Notes under the pieces: model-generated | What the model was told of the DNA's origin: nothing | Databases searched by the model: none | What the model saw: only the letters and a program-made list of their open reading frames with translations | Made by a program: the position numbers and the translations under genes | Assembly (NCBI GenBank): GCA_900543695.1 | Contig: UQSG01000014.1 | Location: 1-64,000 of the forward strand | DNA: 64,000 nucleotides | Source: an uncultured Clostridium sp. | Lineage (GTDB): Bacteria > Bacillota > Clostridia > UBA1212 > UBA1255 | Direction: 5' to 3' | Shown: in pieces, positions 8,395 to 17,630 of the stretch | How the letters are laid out: every line of letters begins with the position of its first letter | How positions within the stretch are numbered: position 1 is the stretch's first letter

Positions 8395-10217
8395 CGTTTG
8401 AACCTTCTTTCCAGCTCGTGCTTTGTGATGCTGACCGTAATCGGCCGGCCGTGCGGACAGGTGCCGGAATTTTCAAGCCGTGCCAGTCTTTTAAGCAGCT
8501 CCTCTATTTCAAAGTAAGAAAGCTTTTTATTCGCCTTCACTGCCGCTTTACACGCCATCGTATAAATTTCTTCATCCGTATAGCCTTCCGTTTTTTTATT
8601 TTGCAGACCGGCTAAAATGACGTCTTCGATATTGCTGTCATCCAGGATCGAGGGTACGGCGCGGATCAGCACCGTGTTGCCTCCGAAGTCTTCCAGCTCA
8701 AATCCCATAGCCTCGAAAAATCCAAGATTTGTTTTCAGCGCCATATGCTCCGCGGGTGTCAGCTGAAGCGTCAGAGGCACCAGCATGGGACTGACCGCGC
8801 TTCCGGGAGTTTTCAGTACTTCTTTTATTTCTTCATATTTGATCCGCTCATGCGCCGCATGCTGGTCGATCAGCACCATTTCGTCCCCATATTGCAATAG
8901 AATATATGTATCGAAAATCTGTCCGATGATCGTACTGTCCGTATATACGCTTGTACTATTATAAAGGACAGGCTGTTCCGCAGGAGGCGCATCTTTCTCC
9001 TTTTCAGGGACGAAAGAATCCGCGGGAAGCGTCTCAGGCGTCTCCGGCAGGGCCGGTTCCTCGGCGGGAGCAGAAGGCGCGGCCGGTAAAATTTCCCGTT
9101 CTTCCCGCACAGCTTCCGTTCGCGTCCAGATCTCCGGCAGCGTATGCCGCGCCGGAGCAGGCGCCTGGAAAGAAGAGGCGGCCGGAGGCTCGGGAATCGG
9201 CGGCGGCACAAAAGCGTCCGCCTCCCGATTGTCATATAAAAGGGCATTGGTCAAGCCGTTGTACACCAATTTGTAAACCGCCGATTCGTCCGAAAAACGA
9301 ACCTCCGCTTTTGCCGGATGAACATTTACGTCAACCTTCTGAAGCGGGACCTGCAGCAGCAATACGGCAAACGGAAATTTGTTTTTCATCGTAACCGTTT
9401 TATATGCCTCGTCCAGAGCGGAAGCGATCGTTTTGGATCGGACGCACCTGCCGTTGATATAAAAGATCTGCCGGCTTCGGTTGGAATATACGGCGTCGCG
9501 GATCCCCGCAAAACCGGTCAGCGTGTAACCGTCCTGTTCGTATTTTACCGGCAGAACAGACGCGGCAGTATCTTTTCCGAATATGCTGAAGATAACACTT
9601 TTCAAATCGCCGTTTCCTGGCGTGCGGAAAACCTCATTCCCGTTTGAAACAAGGCGGAACGAAACATCCGGATTCGCAATTGCCAGCTTTTGCACGATAT
9701 CCGCGATATAAGAGGCCTCGGTACTGTCCTTTTTTAAAAACTTGTAGCGGGCGGGAGTATTGTAAAAAATATCCCGTACCGTTATTACGCTGCCCGCCGC
9801 TGCGCCGCGTTCTCCTGTTTCCACAACCTCGCAGCCTTTTATGTGCACGTAGATCCCGCTGCGGGCCTCCCTGGTTTTGCTCAGCAATTCCACATCCGAA
9901 ACGGCCGCGATACTTGCAAGAGCCTCGCCGCGAAAGCCAAGCGTAGTGACACGATCCAGGTCCTCGCTGCTTCGGATTTTGCTGGTGGCGTGTTTGTCAA
10001 ATGCGATGATCGCATCATCCGCTTCGAAGCCGCAGCCGTTATCCGTAACGCGAATATATTTGATGCCGCCTGCGCGAATTTCCACGTGGATTGTGCTGGC
10101 TCCTGCATCGATTGAATTCTCAACTAATTCTTTTACAACGGACGCCGGCCGCTCGATCACCTCTCCGGCTGCGATCTGGCACGCCGTAAGCTCGTCCAAA
10201 ACGATAATTTTGCTCAT
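8385..10217 (-). CDS. mutL: DNA mismatch repair protein MutL with endonuclease domain
   Basis: Couples mismatch recognition to strand incision (610 aa). The N-terminal GHKL ATPase shows ENSIDAGA, DNGCGF and GFRGEALASI. A Pro/Ala/Glu-rich linker covers about residues 335-410. The C-terminal domain has the nicking-endonuclease motif DQHAAHERIKYEE and the companion motifs ACKAAVK and CPHGRP, so this MutL should cut DNA itself, as in bacteria without MutH. No mutS is in the window. It begins 21 bases after the yccF stop. Confidence 0.97.
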   Translation of the reverse strand: MSKIIVLDELTACQIAAGEVIERPASVVKELVENSIDAGASTIHVEIRAGGIKYIRVTDNGCGFEADDAIIAFDKHATSKIRSSEDLDRVTTLGFRGEALASIAAVSDVELLSKTREARSGIYVHIKGCEVVETGERGAAAGSVITVRDIFYNTPARYKFLKKDSTEASYIADIVQKLAIANPDVSFRLVSNGNEVFRTPGNGDLKSVIFSIFGKDTAASVLPVKYEQDGYTLTGFAGIRDAVYSNRSRQIFYINGRCVRSKTIASALDEAYKTVTMKNKFPFAVLLLQVPLQKVDVNVHPAKAEVRFSDESAVYKLVYNGLTNALLYDNREADAFVPPPIPEPPAASSFQAPAPARHTLPEIWTRTEAVREEREILPAAPSAPAEEPALPETPETLPADSFVPEKEKDAPPAEQPVLYNSTSVYTDSTIIGQIFDTYILLQYGDEMVLIDQHAAHERIKYEEIKEVLKTPGSAVSPMLVPLTLQLTPAEHMALKTNLGFFEAMGFELEDFGGNTVLIRAVPSILDDSNIEDVILAGLQNKKTEGYTDEEIYTMACKAAVKANKKLSYFEIEELLKRLARLENSGTCPHGRPITVSITKHELERRFKRCL

Positions 10218-10238
10218 ATTTCCACCGCTTTATTTCAC

Positions 10239-10598
10239 TTATACGATTTTCGCTCCGAATGGCATCAGCGCCAGCTTTGCAAATTTAAAATACTGTTTTC
10301 CGAACGGGATGCCGATGATGGTGATACAGAACAGGATTCCCAGTACGGCATATCCAGCCGCCATCCAGAGTCCGCAAATCAGCAGCCAAATAATATTGAC
10401 GATCAATCTGCCCGCTCCGCCGCCGTAGATGATCTCCTTCCCAAAAGGGAAAAATGCCAATGTCCCGAATTTAAAGCACTGCACCCCATATGGGATCCCG
10501 ACAATCGTAATACACCAGAGCAAGCCCGAGAGATACCAGGACAGTCCGCAAATCAGGCCTCCAAACAAAAACCATAAAATATTTCCCAAAATCCGCAT
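10239..10598 (-). CDS. YccF-domain inner membrane protein
   Basis: A 119-aa protein made of two tandem YccF (DUF307) modules, each with a hydrophobic helix pair and the repeated ending GIPYGVQCFKFG or GIPFGKQYFKFA followed by PFG. Function is unknown in the family. I chose the ATG at 10598 over a much longer reading frame because the extra residues would cover the acetyltransferase gene and the TAATG overlap with that gene suggests coupled translation. Confidence 0.85.
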   Translation of the reverse strand: MRILGNILWFLFGGLICGLSWYLSGLLWCITIVGIPYGVQCFKFGTLAFFPFGKEIIYGGGAGRLIVNIIWLLICGLWMAAGYAVLGILFCITIIGIPFGKQYFKFAKLALMPFGAKIV

Positions 10599-11068
10599 TA
10601 TTCTTCTGCCGCCCTTCTGAGCGTTTCGCCCGTCAACCGGTAAACAGTCCATTCTTTCATTGGAACAGCACCCATCGCCAAATAGAAGTCGATACTCGGG
10701 CGGTTCCAGTTCAGGCAGGACCATTCCAGTCTCCCGCATCCTTCTTCCACGGCAATTGCCGCCAGCTTTTTCAAGAGCCCTTTCCCGTAGCCTTTTCCTC
10801 TATACTCCGGCAATACGAACAAGTCCTCCAGATAAATGCCTGCTCTTCCCAGAAAAGTGGAAAAATTGTAAAAATATAGTGCAATGCCTACCTCTTTTCC
10901 TTCCTGCAGGGCAAATAATACCTGCGCCTTTTTACGGTCAAATATCCACTCTTCCAGAAGTGCCTCCGTAGCCACGACGTCGTCTGACATATGCTCATAT
11001 TCCGCAAGCCGGTTTATAAAATCAAGAATAATCCCTGTATCTTTCCGCTGTGCGAATCGAAATTCCAT
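10598..11068 (-). CDS. GNAT family N-acetyltransferase
   Basis: An acetyl-CoA-dependent acetyltransferase (156 aa). The acetyl-CoA binding loop is seen as VLPEYRGKGYGKGLLKKLA, followed by GCGRLEWSCLNWNRPSIDFYLAMGA, typical of diamine/polyamine or small-molecule acetyltransferases of the SpeG/SAT1 type. GAGGAG lies 7 bases before the ATG at 11068; an overlapping GTG at 11071 is too close. It is the first gene after the promoter at 11125-11153 and probably leads the operon into mutL and miaA. The substrate is not known. Confidence 0.85.
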   Translation of the reverse strand: MEFRFAQRKDTGIILDFINRLAEYEHMSDDVVATEALLEEWIFDRKKAQVLFALQEGKEVGIALYFYNFSTFLGRAGIYLEDLFVLPEYRGKGYGKGLLKKLAAIAVEEGCGRLEWSCLNWNRPSIDFYLAMGAVPMKEWTVYRLTGETLRRAAEE

Positions 11069-11124
11069 CACGCAACTCCTCTCCTGCCTACCCTATCATA
11101 TGATCGCAAATGGATCTGTGTGAA

Positions 11125-11153
11125 ATTATACCAAATCTGAAAACGCTTAACAA
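11125..11153 (-). promoter_or_regulatory. Promoter of the GNAT-yccF-mutL-miaA operon
   Basis: On the minus strand TTGTTA (11148-11153) and TATAAT (11125-11130) have a 17-base spacer and lie 57 bases before the acetyltransferase ATG. Confidence 0.6.
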
Positions 11154-11163
11154 GAAATCTTAC

Positions 11164-11202
11164 AAAAGATAAAAGCGGACGCCGCTTTTATTCGGCGCCC
11201 GC
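11164..11202 (-). terminator. Rho-independent terminator after the cohesin protein gene
   Basis: A 10-base-pair stem (11175-11184 with 11193-11202, one G-U pair) is followed on the minus strand by TTTTATCTTTT. Confidence 0.7.
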
Positions 11203-11233
11203 TTCTTTCGCTTTAATATCTTCTTACAGAGGA

Positions 11234-14002
11234 TCAGCCGATGGCTTTCTTTCTGTAGAACAGAAGGGCTACGGTTCCTGCCGCTGCGGCAATCGCAATC
11301 CCTGCGATCCACCAGCCGCTGTCTCCCGTAGGAGGATTCTCATCCGGAAGCTTCGTTCCCTCTTTTGTTCTTGTATCCGTAGCTCCGCAGCCGTGATCGC
11401 ATTCTGCGGTCTCCGTACCGTCTTTCGCCGTTGTAGCGTCATTGTTGTAGACATAATTCGTAAAGGAATGTCCGAGCGCGGCAATCTCTTCCGTCTTCGT
11501 CTCCTCGCATCTCGAGCAGCTGTACGTCTTCACGCCCGCTTCCGTGCAGGACGGTTCCTTCGTCACTGTGCCCGCATCCCAATCGTGTTCCAGCGCGGCA
11601 ATAGTTTCCGTCTTGGTTCCGCCGCACACCGGGCAGCTGTACGTCTTCACACCCGCTTCCGTGCAGGACGGTTCCTTTGTCACTTTGCCTTCGTCCCACG
11701 CGTGGGCTTCAAAATATTCTCTCTCGCAGATGGAGCATACCTTTTTATGCTGGTTATCGTCCACCTTCGTAATCGTGAAGTCATGCTCGCAATCCACGTC
11801 TTTGATTTCCACGGATCCGTCCGTGCCGATGAACTGATCTGTAATAGTAATGATTTCTCCCGGCGTATCCGAAGAATTCACCTCTACGACGATCAGATCC
11901 AGGGCGCTCGTACCGATCGAAGACGTTTTGTCCAATATGTCAAATACCAGCACGCAAACCTCTCCGTTCACCGGAGGATTCTGATTCATGCCGCCAGCCG
12001 CAGCAAAGACCACGGAATACGGATTTTTCTCCGGATTCCCGGGCGTCAGGGAGAAATTAGTGTTCGTCTTGATTTCCTTAAACGCAAGCTTCTGCGCATC
12101 GTATCCGATCTGAACCTTGAAATACGAAATCCCTGGATTATTGTTCAGTGTCAGCACGACCTCAACCGTATCTCCGATCGTGCCTTCCGTGTTTTCAAGG
12201 GCAAAGCCCGGCTTCGCGGAGGTATCCTCTACCGTAAATACAATTTTCTCAGATTCAACGTTATACCAGCTTTCTCCGCCCAAAATCACCGCGTGATACG
12301 TTCCCTCAGGAAGCACCGGCAGAGGCGTGTCCTTTCCGACCTGGAAGAAAATCTTATCTGTTTCGTTATATGCCGTATCAAGCTCCGAAGAGGTCGCCGT
12401 TCTGTCGTTGCCCTCTACCTGGTTCTGCGGATCATTGAAAACAATCGTTCCGTCTCCGCCAATATACGCATACTGAACAGAGATCGGTCCGCCCTGTTCT
12501 CCGTATGTCGAATCGGCGCCCGCATAGATGCACAGCCAGTCGGCGTTCGCTCTGTCCGCGCCCGTATACGAGATCCGGATCGGCTCGCCGACTTCGTACG
12601 CCGTCTTCTCCATGGAAATGGTCTTCTCAACCGGAGCTTTCTTCGCAATAAATTTAATTCCCACAACAAGCGCTTCGTTTCCCGTGGAATTAAAATGGGA
12701 CAACGCGATAGGGCCCTGATAGGTGCTCTCCGACACGTCGATGACGGCGGTGCGTTCTCCCTGTGCCCAGCCGGCAGCGTCGGGATTCAGGACAGACGCA
12801 TCCGTGCAGTTTGCCAGCGCAATGATTTTATCCGGATTGGAATATGCCGGCTGATCTGCACAGCCGATCGTCACGTTCTCGGACATCAGCGCAAAGCAGG
12901 ACGTCAGCGTCATGCTTGCCTGTTTCGCCTTAAAGTTCATGTCCGTAGCATATGTGACCTCCACGGCTTCAAAGCCGGTAAGATCGAACAGGCCGATCGG
13001 CCAGCTGTTGTTATAGCCGAGATTCCGCATCGTACGATCCGGATAGCCGTGGCTCGCCCAATTCGAGGAAACGCCCTCCAGCAGCGAAAGATTGACCGTA
13101 TAATCGCCGTTTTCCGCCGTGATGAGATCTTTTGCAATAACCTCAAATTCCACTTTCTCGCATTCAACGTCATACCAGCTTTCTCCGCCCAAAATCACTG
13201 CATGATACTTTCCCGGAGCCAGCATGGAAATGGATTCCTTATTATATACAATAATATTCTGACTATAGTCGTCTTGCCCTATGGGCACTGCGGTTCTGTC
13301 GTTGCCCTCCACGGCGTTCTGCGGATCGTTGAATACAATCTTGCCGCTTCCGTCGACATATGCATACTGCTCTGATACGTAGTCGTTCGGCTGAGGTCCG
13401 TACTCCTGACCTTCCTCCGGCTCCTTGTAGATGCAGAGCCAGTCGTTGTTCTCCGCGTCGGCGTTGTTATAAGTAACGGTAATAGGATCGCCCTCATAGA
13501 AAAGCGCCTTGTCCAGCGAAACCTTCTTGGAAAGATCGGTCCGGAAGGTCGCAAGAAGAATCCTATCGCCGTCCGGCTTCTTGGCAAAGATTTCTACCCT
13601 CTGCTCCTGACCGTCCTGATACGTATCGTTCAGCGTCTGCGTCAGATCCATGCTGAAGCGGTAGAACACCGTTGCGTCCGGAACCGTAGCTTTTACGGCG
13701 CCCTGAACTGCAGGTTCGGCGTTCGACGTGCCGGCCGCCTGTTCAGCGCCGCCGTTAACGGTATAGACCATCGTTGTCCCATCCGGGAACGCGCCGCCGA
13801 ACCAGCCGCCCGCCGTCGCCGATGCGCCCTTGGTGTAGAAGAACGTATGCTCCTGCGCCGTAGGCGTCGCCGCAATCGCGCCGATGCCAAATGCGGCGTC
13901 GAAATTGATCACGAACTCGTCCTGCGCGGCGACCGTCGCAAAGCCCGCAAACGTCGTTACGATCATCGCCAGCACGACCAGTAAAGAAACGGATCTTTTC
14001 AT
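11234..14002 (-). CDS. Wall-anchored multidomain protein with a cohesin domain
   Basis: A 922-aa surface protein. A signal peptide (residues 1-27, ending TVAAQ) is followed by an N-terminal beta-rich region, two homologous modules of about 130 residues (near 160-300 and 460-590; each has DWLCIY, QYAY, IVFNDPQN, EGNDRTA and YHAVILGGESWY), a domain at about 600-733 with the pattern of a type I-like cohesin (GDTVEVVLTL, YDAQKLAFKE, VFDI), then three Cys-rich repeats of the CxxC type (SCTEAGVKTYSC). The C-terminus has NPPTGDSG, a hydrophobic segment and RKK, a sortase signal of the NPxTG kind. The ATG at 14002 follows GGAGG; the in-frame ATG at 14017 would sit in front of it. The neighbour upstream encodes a dockerin, so the pair may assemble on the cell wall. 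Confidence 0.85.
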   Translation of the reverse strand: MKRSVSLLVVLAMIVTTFAGFATVAAQDEFVINFDAAFGIGAIAATPTAQEHTFFYTKGASATAGGWFGGAFPDGTTMVYTVNGGAEQAAGTSNAEPAVQGAVKATVPDATVFYRFSMDLTQTLNDTYQDGQEQRVEIFAKKPDGDRILLATFRTDLSKKVSLDKALFYEGDPITVTYNNADAENNDWLCIYKEPEEGQEYGPQPNDYVSEQYAYVDGSGKIVFNDPQNAVEGNDRTAVPIGQDDYSQNIIVYNKESISMLAPGKYHAVILGGESWYDVECEKVEFEVIAKDLITAENGDYTVNLSLLEGVSSNWASHGYPDRTMRNLGYNNSWPIGLFDLTGFEAVEVTYATDMNFKAKQASMTLTSCFALMSENVTIGCADQPAYSNPDKIIALANCTDASVLNPDAAGWAQGERTAVIDVSESTYQGPIALSHFNSTGNEALVVGIKFIAKKAPVEKTISMEKTAYEVGEPIRISYTGADRANADWLCIYAGADSTYGEQGGPISVQYAYIGGDGTIVFNDPQNQVEGNDRTATSSELDTAYNETDKIFFQVGKDTPLPVLPEGTYHAVILGGESWYNVESEKIVFTVEDTSAKPGFALENTEGTIGDTVEVVLTLNNNPGISYFKVQIGYDAQKLAFKEIKTNTNFSLTPGNPEKNPYSVVFAAAGGMNQNPPVNGEVCVLVFDILDKTSSIGTSALDLIVVEVNSSDTPGEIITITDQFIGTDGSVEIKDVDCEHDFTITKVDDNQHKKVCSICEREYFEAHAWDEGKVTKEPSCTEAGVKTYSCPVCGGTKTETIAALEHDWDAGTVTKEPSCTEAGVKTYSCSRCEETKTEEIAALGHSFTNYVYNNDATTAKDGTETAECDHGCGATDTRTKEGTKLPDENPPTGDSGWWIAGIAIAAAAGTVALLFYRKKAIG

Positions 14003-14068
14003 ATTCAATACCTCCATTAAAATTTATCAAAACTCATTGACATATATTTATGACAATTATTTGACCGT

Positions 14069-14097
14069 ATTATATCAACAAAGCCGCCGTAAGTCAA
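14069..14097 (-). promoter_or_regulatory. Promoter of the cohesin protein gene, inside a terminator stem
   Basis: On the minus strand TTGACT (14092-14097) and TATAAT (14069-14074) are exactly 17 bases apart. The spacer contains the descending arm of the hairpin at 14081-14111. Confidence 0.7.
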
Positions 14098-14111
14098 CAA
14101 CAAACGGCGGC
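14081..14111 (-). terminator. Hairpin between the dockerin and cohesin genes
   Basis: Perfect arms AGCCGCCGT and ACGGCGGCT (14081-14089 and 14103-14111) with a 13-base loop. On the minus strand the stem is followed by TTTGTTG, a moderate T-run, so it is a probable partial terminator of the upstream gene. Confidence 0.5.
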
Positions 14112-14157
14112 TCATCCCGATTTTTTTAAAATTTAACAATCAAAGTATAACATTTTT

Positions 14158-15360
14158 TTACGGTTTTCCCAGTTCTATGTCCCAATCGGCCAAATATTGT
14201 AAAATCATACCGATGTCGATTCCGTTCACTTCTTCGTCACAGTTGACGTCGGCAGCCGCCAGGTCAAGGAGTACATCCCAATCTGCCAGATACTGAAGCA
14301 GCAGGCCTGCATCAATCCCGTTGATTTCCCCGTTTCTGTCGACGTCTCCATATATAAGCGCGCGGATTTTATATGGAATTTCATGCAAAATGGCGTAGGA
14401 AAGCGCGCTGGAGCCTTCCTGCACATACATCGTTTCGAAGCCGCCGCAGCCTGCGAGCAGATGGCCTCCGATATAGTAAAAGCCATCCGGCATCCAGAGC
14501 GTTTTCAAATTCGGACACGCGGCAAAGGCATATCCATCAATTCTGTAAATGCCCTCCGGAAGCACGGCAGAGGACAGCGCGGAGCATCTGTAAAAAGCGC
14601 CCCATTTAATGGCCGATTCATTAAAATCGCCTATGAATCTTACTTTATTGAGATTCCGGCAGTCTGAAAAAGCGCCGGCTCCAATCGTCAGCGTGCCGCC
14701 TTCAAAAGTAAAATCTTGCAGGCTCGCACAGCCCTCAAAGGCATAATCCGACACGAAGCCGAAGCCTTTTACAGCTCCCAGGGCCTGCAGATTCGTACAA
14801 CCGCTGAAGGCCGCTTCCAACGCGGTCTCTGTTTCGGCTGCAAGCACGGCCTCGCGCAGCGACGTACAATTTTTGAACGTTCCCGGAGGCACCTCTTTGG
14901 CTGTCTCGGGAAACACGACACGCTCCAGCGACGCGCAATTTTCAAAAACACAGGATTCAAGAAGGGAAAGCGTTTCCGGAAGCGTAATTTCCTTTAAAGA
15001 AACGCAGTTTTTAAAGGCTCCGTATCCGATCTCCCGCACGCTTTGCGGGATCGTAACGGAAGTAAGAGAAGTGCAGTATTCAAACGCGTATCTTCCGATG
15101 CGCACGGCGCCCTCCGGGATCGTGATCCGCGTGATCCGCTCGCAGCCCAGGAAGGCTTCCTCTCCGATCTCCCGTACGGGAACACCCCCCAGCTCCGCAG
15201 GAATTTCGACAACCGATGCGCGGCCCGTATAGCGGGTAACGACCGCCGTTCCGTCCTCGAGCAGCTCATATGCAAAAGGCTCCGCCGCACGGCAGGAAAG
15301 CAGGGAAACAGAAAAATAAAATATTCCGCAGATCAGAAACGCGTATATAAATTTTCGCAT
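14158..15360 (-). CDS. Exported leucine-rich-repeat protein with C-terminal dockerin
   Basis: A 400-aa exported protein. The N-terminal hydrophobic segment ends in LLSC, which could be a lipobox or an ordinary signal cleavage site. Residues about 30-335 form BspA-like (LRR_5) repeats with the cycle FxxCxxLxxVxxPxxxxxIGxxAF. Residues about 338-398 are a type I dockerin: two calcium-binding loops, GDVDRNGEINGID and ADVNCDEEVNGID, each followed by GxxLQYLADWD. It lies just before the cohesin gene on the same strand, which strongly suggests partner proteins. LRR_5 proteins are usually adhesins or binding proteins rather than enzymes. Confidence 0.88.
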   Translation of the reverse strand: MRKFIYAFLICGIFYFSVSLLSCRAAEPFAYELLEDGTAVVTRYTGRASVVEIPAELGGVPVREIGEEAFLGCERITRITIPEGAVRIGRYAFEYCTSLTSVTIPQSVREIGYGAFKNCVSLKEITLPETLSLLESCVFENCASLERVVFPETAKEVPPGTFKNCTSLREAVLAAETETALEAAFSGCTNLQALGAVKGFGFVSDYAFEGCASLQDFTFEGGTLTIGAGAFSDCRNLNKVRFIGDFNESAIKWGAFYRCSALSSAVLPEGIYRIDGYAFAACPNLKTLWMPDGFYYIGGHLLAGCGGFETMYVQEGSSALSYAILHEIPYKIRALIYGDVDRNGEINGIDAGLLLQYLADWDVLLDLAAADVNCDEEVNGIDIGMILQYLADWDIELGKP

Positions 15361-15431
15361 GGCGCCCCTCCGACATTAATTTTTAACATTGCGTCATTAT
15401 TGTATCATATAATTTTCGGAGGGGCAATAAT

Positions 15432-16427
15432 TTATAAAAGCTGCGGACAATCCTCGTGCGCCTTATACGCACGTACATATTCAATCAGCCATTTATAGTA
15501 AATGTCCCCATGGCCGCCCTTCATGGGTTCGATATCGCGGGAAAATTCCGGCGTATAATTATCGACAAACGCCGTTTTTCCGTCCACCACAAAGCGCTGC
15601 GCGGCCCATTCGTTCCACCAGGTCACGGTGACAATGCGCGGGCGCGCGGAAAACGCGTTTTTCCACTGGCGGTAAAACGTTTCTCCTCCCCGTCTTCCGA
15701 GGGCGGTATCCGTGCAGGTCATATACGTAGCCTGCGCCGCCGTACAGACGCAGATCTGTTCGTTGTTTCCGTCAAGATCCTGGCACGGTTTGTTTTCATG
15801 GCTCAGGAAGCTCCATTCGCAGGGCGCAAGGTTTTTTACAAGCCCCCACATTTTACGCACCGTCGCATATGCGGGAGGATTTTCCGTAAGCTCCGTCGTC
15901 AGCGTAAACAGCTTCCCGTCCCAATAAACCAGAAGATCTTTATATTCCTCTTTGCTGAAGTGCTCATTGTACAGCTTGTCGCATACCGCATAGCCGAATG
16001 CAGGAGCCGTTTTGTTCCAGGAAACGACGTACGGCGTCCGAAGGCCTTCCTTTCGCATTTCCAAAAGCGTGCTCAGAAGAGCCTCCGCCGGCTTCCGCAC
16101 CATCTGGTCCCAATAATCGCCGGGAACGCCCGTATCCCAGCCCGGAGACGCATTCGTATTGTCCAGAATAATAAAGTCGATTCCCGCAGCCTGCAGCAGC
16201 TCCATGTGGCGGCGAATGATTTTGCGATCGTCGCTTCGGTAGTAGCCAAGCGCCGGCTCCGACCAGAAATGAAATTGTCCGACGGCGCCCCAGGTGTCTT
16301 TTCCGGCTAAAATCTCTGCAATATTTTTCGGTTTTTCCCCGCCATATTTCACAATCGGGTTAAACCACGTGCTGTAGCAGATTCCCACAAGATCTTTTTT
16401 ACTTCCGATATCAAGTCCGTAATTCAT
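15432..16427 (-). CDS. GH99/GH71-like protein without signal peptide
   Basis: A 331-aa protein resembling the TIM-barrel glycosidases and endo-mannosidase-like domains of GH71/GH99 and WbsX. Supporting features are VGQFHFWSEPALGYY near the start, FIILDNTNASPGWD in the middle, VTWWNEWAAQ and the end DIEPMKGGHGDIYY. There is no signal peptide, so it should act in the cytoplasm or be a domain re-used for another task. The ATG overlaps the aminotransferase stop as ATGA, showing co-translation. The exact substrate is unknown. Confidence 0.6.
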   Translation of the reverse strand: MNYGLDIGSKKDLVGICYSTWFNPIVKYGGEKPKNIAEILAGKDTWGAVGQFHFWSEPALGYYRSDDRKIIRRHMELLQAAGIDFIILDNTNASPGWDTGVPGDYWDQMVRKPAEALLSTLLEMRKEGLRTPYVVSWNKTAPAFGYAVCDKLYNEHFSKEEYKDLLVYWDGKLFTLTTELTENPPAYATVRKMWGLVKNLAPCEWSFLSHENKPCQDLDGNNEQICVCTAAQATYMTCTDTALGRRGGETFYRQWKNAFSARPRIVTVTWWNEWAAQRFVVDGKTAFVDNYTPEFSRDIEPMKGGHGDIYYKWLIEYVRAYKAHEDCPQLL

Positions 16428-17605
16428 TTCCCCAATGCCTCCCTTCGGAGCGCCGCAAAGGCGTCTTTCGAATTTTGTATCGTCTTTCTGCTGACGCAGT
16501 ATGCAAGACGGAAATAGCCGGGATAACCGAAGCCGCTTCCGCTGACGATCACAAGACGATGCTTCAGCGCCAGATCGCAGAACGCGACGTCATCCTCGAT
16601 CGGAGAACGCGGGAACAGATAGAACGCGCCCTTCGGGAGCACGCATTCATAGCCCGTATCCATTAAAATTTCATACAGTGCGTCTCGGCGTTCACGATAG
16701 GCTTCCAGTCCGGCGACGTCCTCCAAATGGTCAGCAGCCACTTTCTGGAAAAGCCCGGGTGCATTTACGAAGCCGAGCGTTCTGTTGCAGAAAATCAGCG
16801 CGTCCATCAGTACGTCCGCGTTCCGAATCTGCGGATTGACTGCAACGTATCCAATTCGCTCTCCCGGCAGCGCCAGGGATTTACTGAACGAATTTACAAT
16901 AATGGAGTTTTTGAAAATGACGCTCATTGCCGGCACCCTGACGCCGTCATAAACAATTTTTACATAGGGCTCATCAGATACGACATAGACCGGTTGGCCG
17001 AAGGCAGTCTCCGCGCGTTCCAGCACCGCATTCAGGGCTTTCAGACTCGCCTCGTCGTACACCGCGCCGCTCGGGTTGTTCGGAGAATTCAGAATCATCG
17101 CCTTCGTCTTTGAGGTAATAGCCCTTTCAATGGCGGGAACGTCAAGCTCGAACGTGCCGGGGAGCGCCGGAACGGGAACGATTTTTCCGCCGAAATTCGT
17201 TACATATCCTTTGTATTCTCCGAAAAAGGGCGCAATCACAATGACCTCGTCGCCGGGATTCAGAAGGGAATCCATCGTCACGGAAAGACCTGCCGCAGCG
17301 CCCGTGACCATCATAATGTGATTTTCGGTAAAGTCCACATTCGTTTCCTTTTTTAAATACGCCGCGATTTTTGCACGCACATCCGGAAAGCCCGCGTTCG
17401 GCATATATTTATGGATGCCCGGTTCGGAAACCAGCCTTTTCAGATCCTCCAGAACAGAGGCAGGAGGCTCCGGATCGGGATTTCCGAGCGCAAAATCATA
17501 AACATTCTCTTCTCCGTACTGTTTCTTCAGCCGATTGCCCTGTTCAAACATGGCTCTGATAGAAGAGCCCGCGGCTAAACTTCCCGTAATTCTTTCTGAA
17601 AACAT
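16424..17605 (-). CDS. PLP-dependent class I/II aminotransferase
   Basis: A fold-type I aminotransferase (393 aa) related to aspartate/alanine aminotransferases. The pyridoxal lysine is in NSFSKSLALPGERIGY, the cofactor contacts in LNSPNNPSGAVY and VSDEPYVKIVY, and the substrate arginine in YFRLAYCVS. I start at the ATG 17605; the longer frame begins with TTG and would overlap rpe. The first residues FSERITGSLAAGSSIRAMFEQG match a subgroup of clostridial aminotransferases of unknown substrate. It is followed by the GH-like gene with an ATGA overlap. Confidence 0.88.
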   Translation of the reverse strand: MFSERITGSLAAGSSIRAMFEQGNRLKKQYGEENVYDFALGNPDPEPPASVLEDLKRLVSEPGIHKYMPNAGFPDVRAKIAAYLKKETNVDFTENHIMMVTGAAAGLSVTMDSLLNPGDEVIVIAPFFGEYKGYVTNFGGKIVPVPALPGTFELDVPAIERAITSKTKAMILNSPNNPSGAVYDEASLKALNAVLERAETAFGQPVYVVSDEPYVKIVYDGVRVPAMSVIFKNSIIVNSFSKSLALPGERIGYVAVNPQIRNADVLMDALIFCNRTLGFVNAPGLFQKVAADHLEDVAGLEAYRERRDALYEILMDTGYECVLPKGAFYLFPRSPIEDDVAFCDLALKHRLVIVSGSGFGYPGYFRLAYCVSRKTIQNSKDAFAALRREALGK

Positions 17606-17630
17606 CTTTCTGTTTCCCGCCTTTCTGCTG

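Noticed and set aside
11393..13375. A 660-codon open frame opposite the cohesin protein gene
   Set aside because: It lies fully on the antisense strand of a gene with clear domains, is extremely rich in Arg and has no ribosome site.
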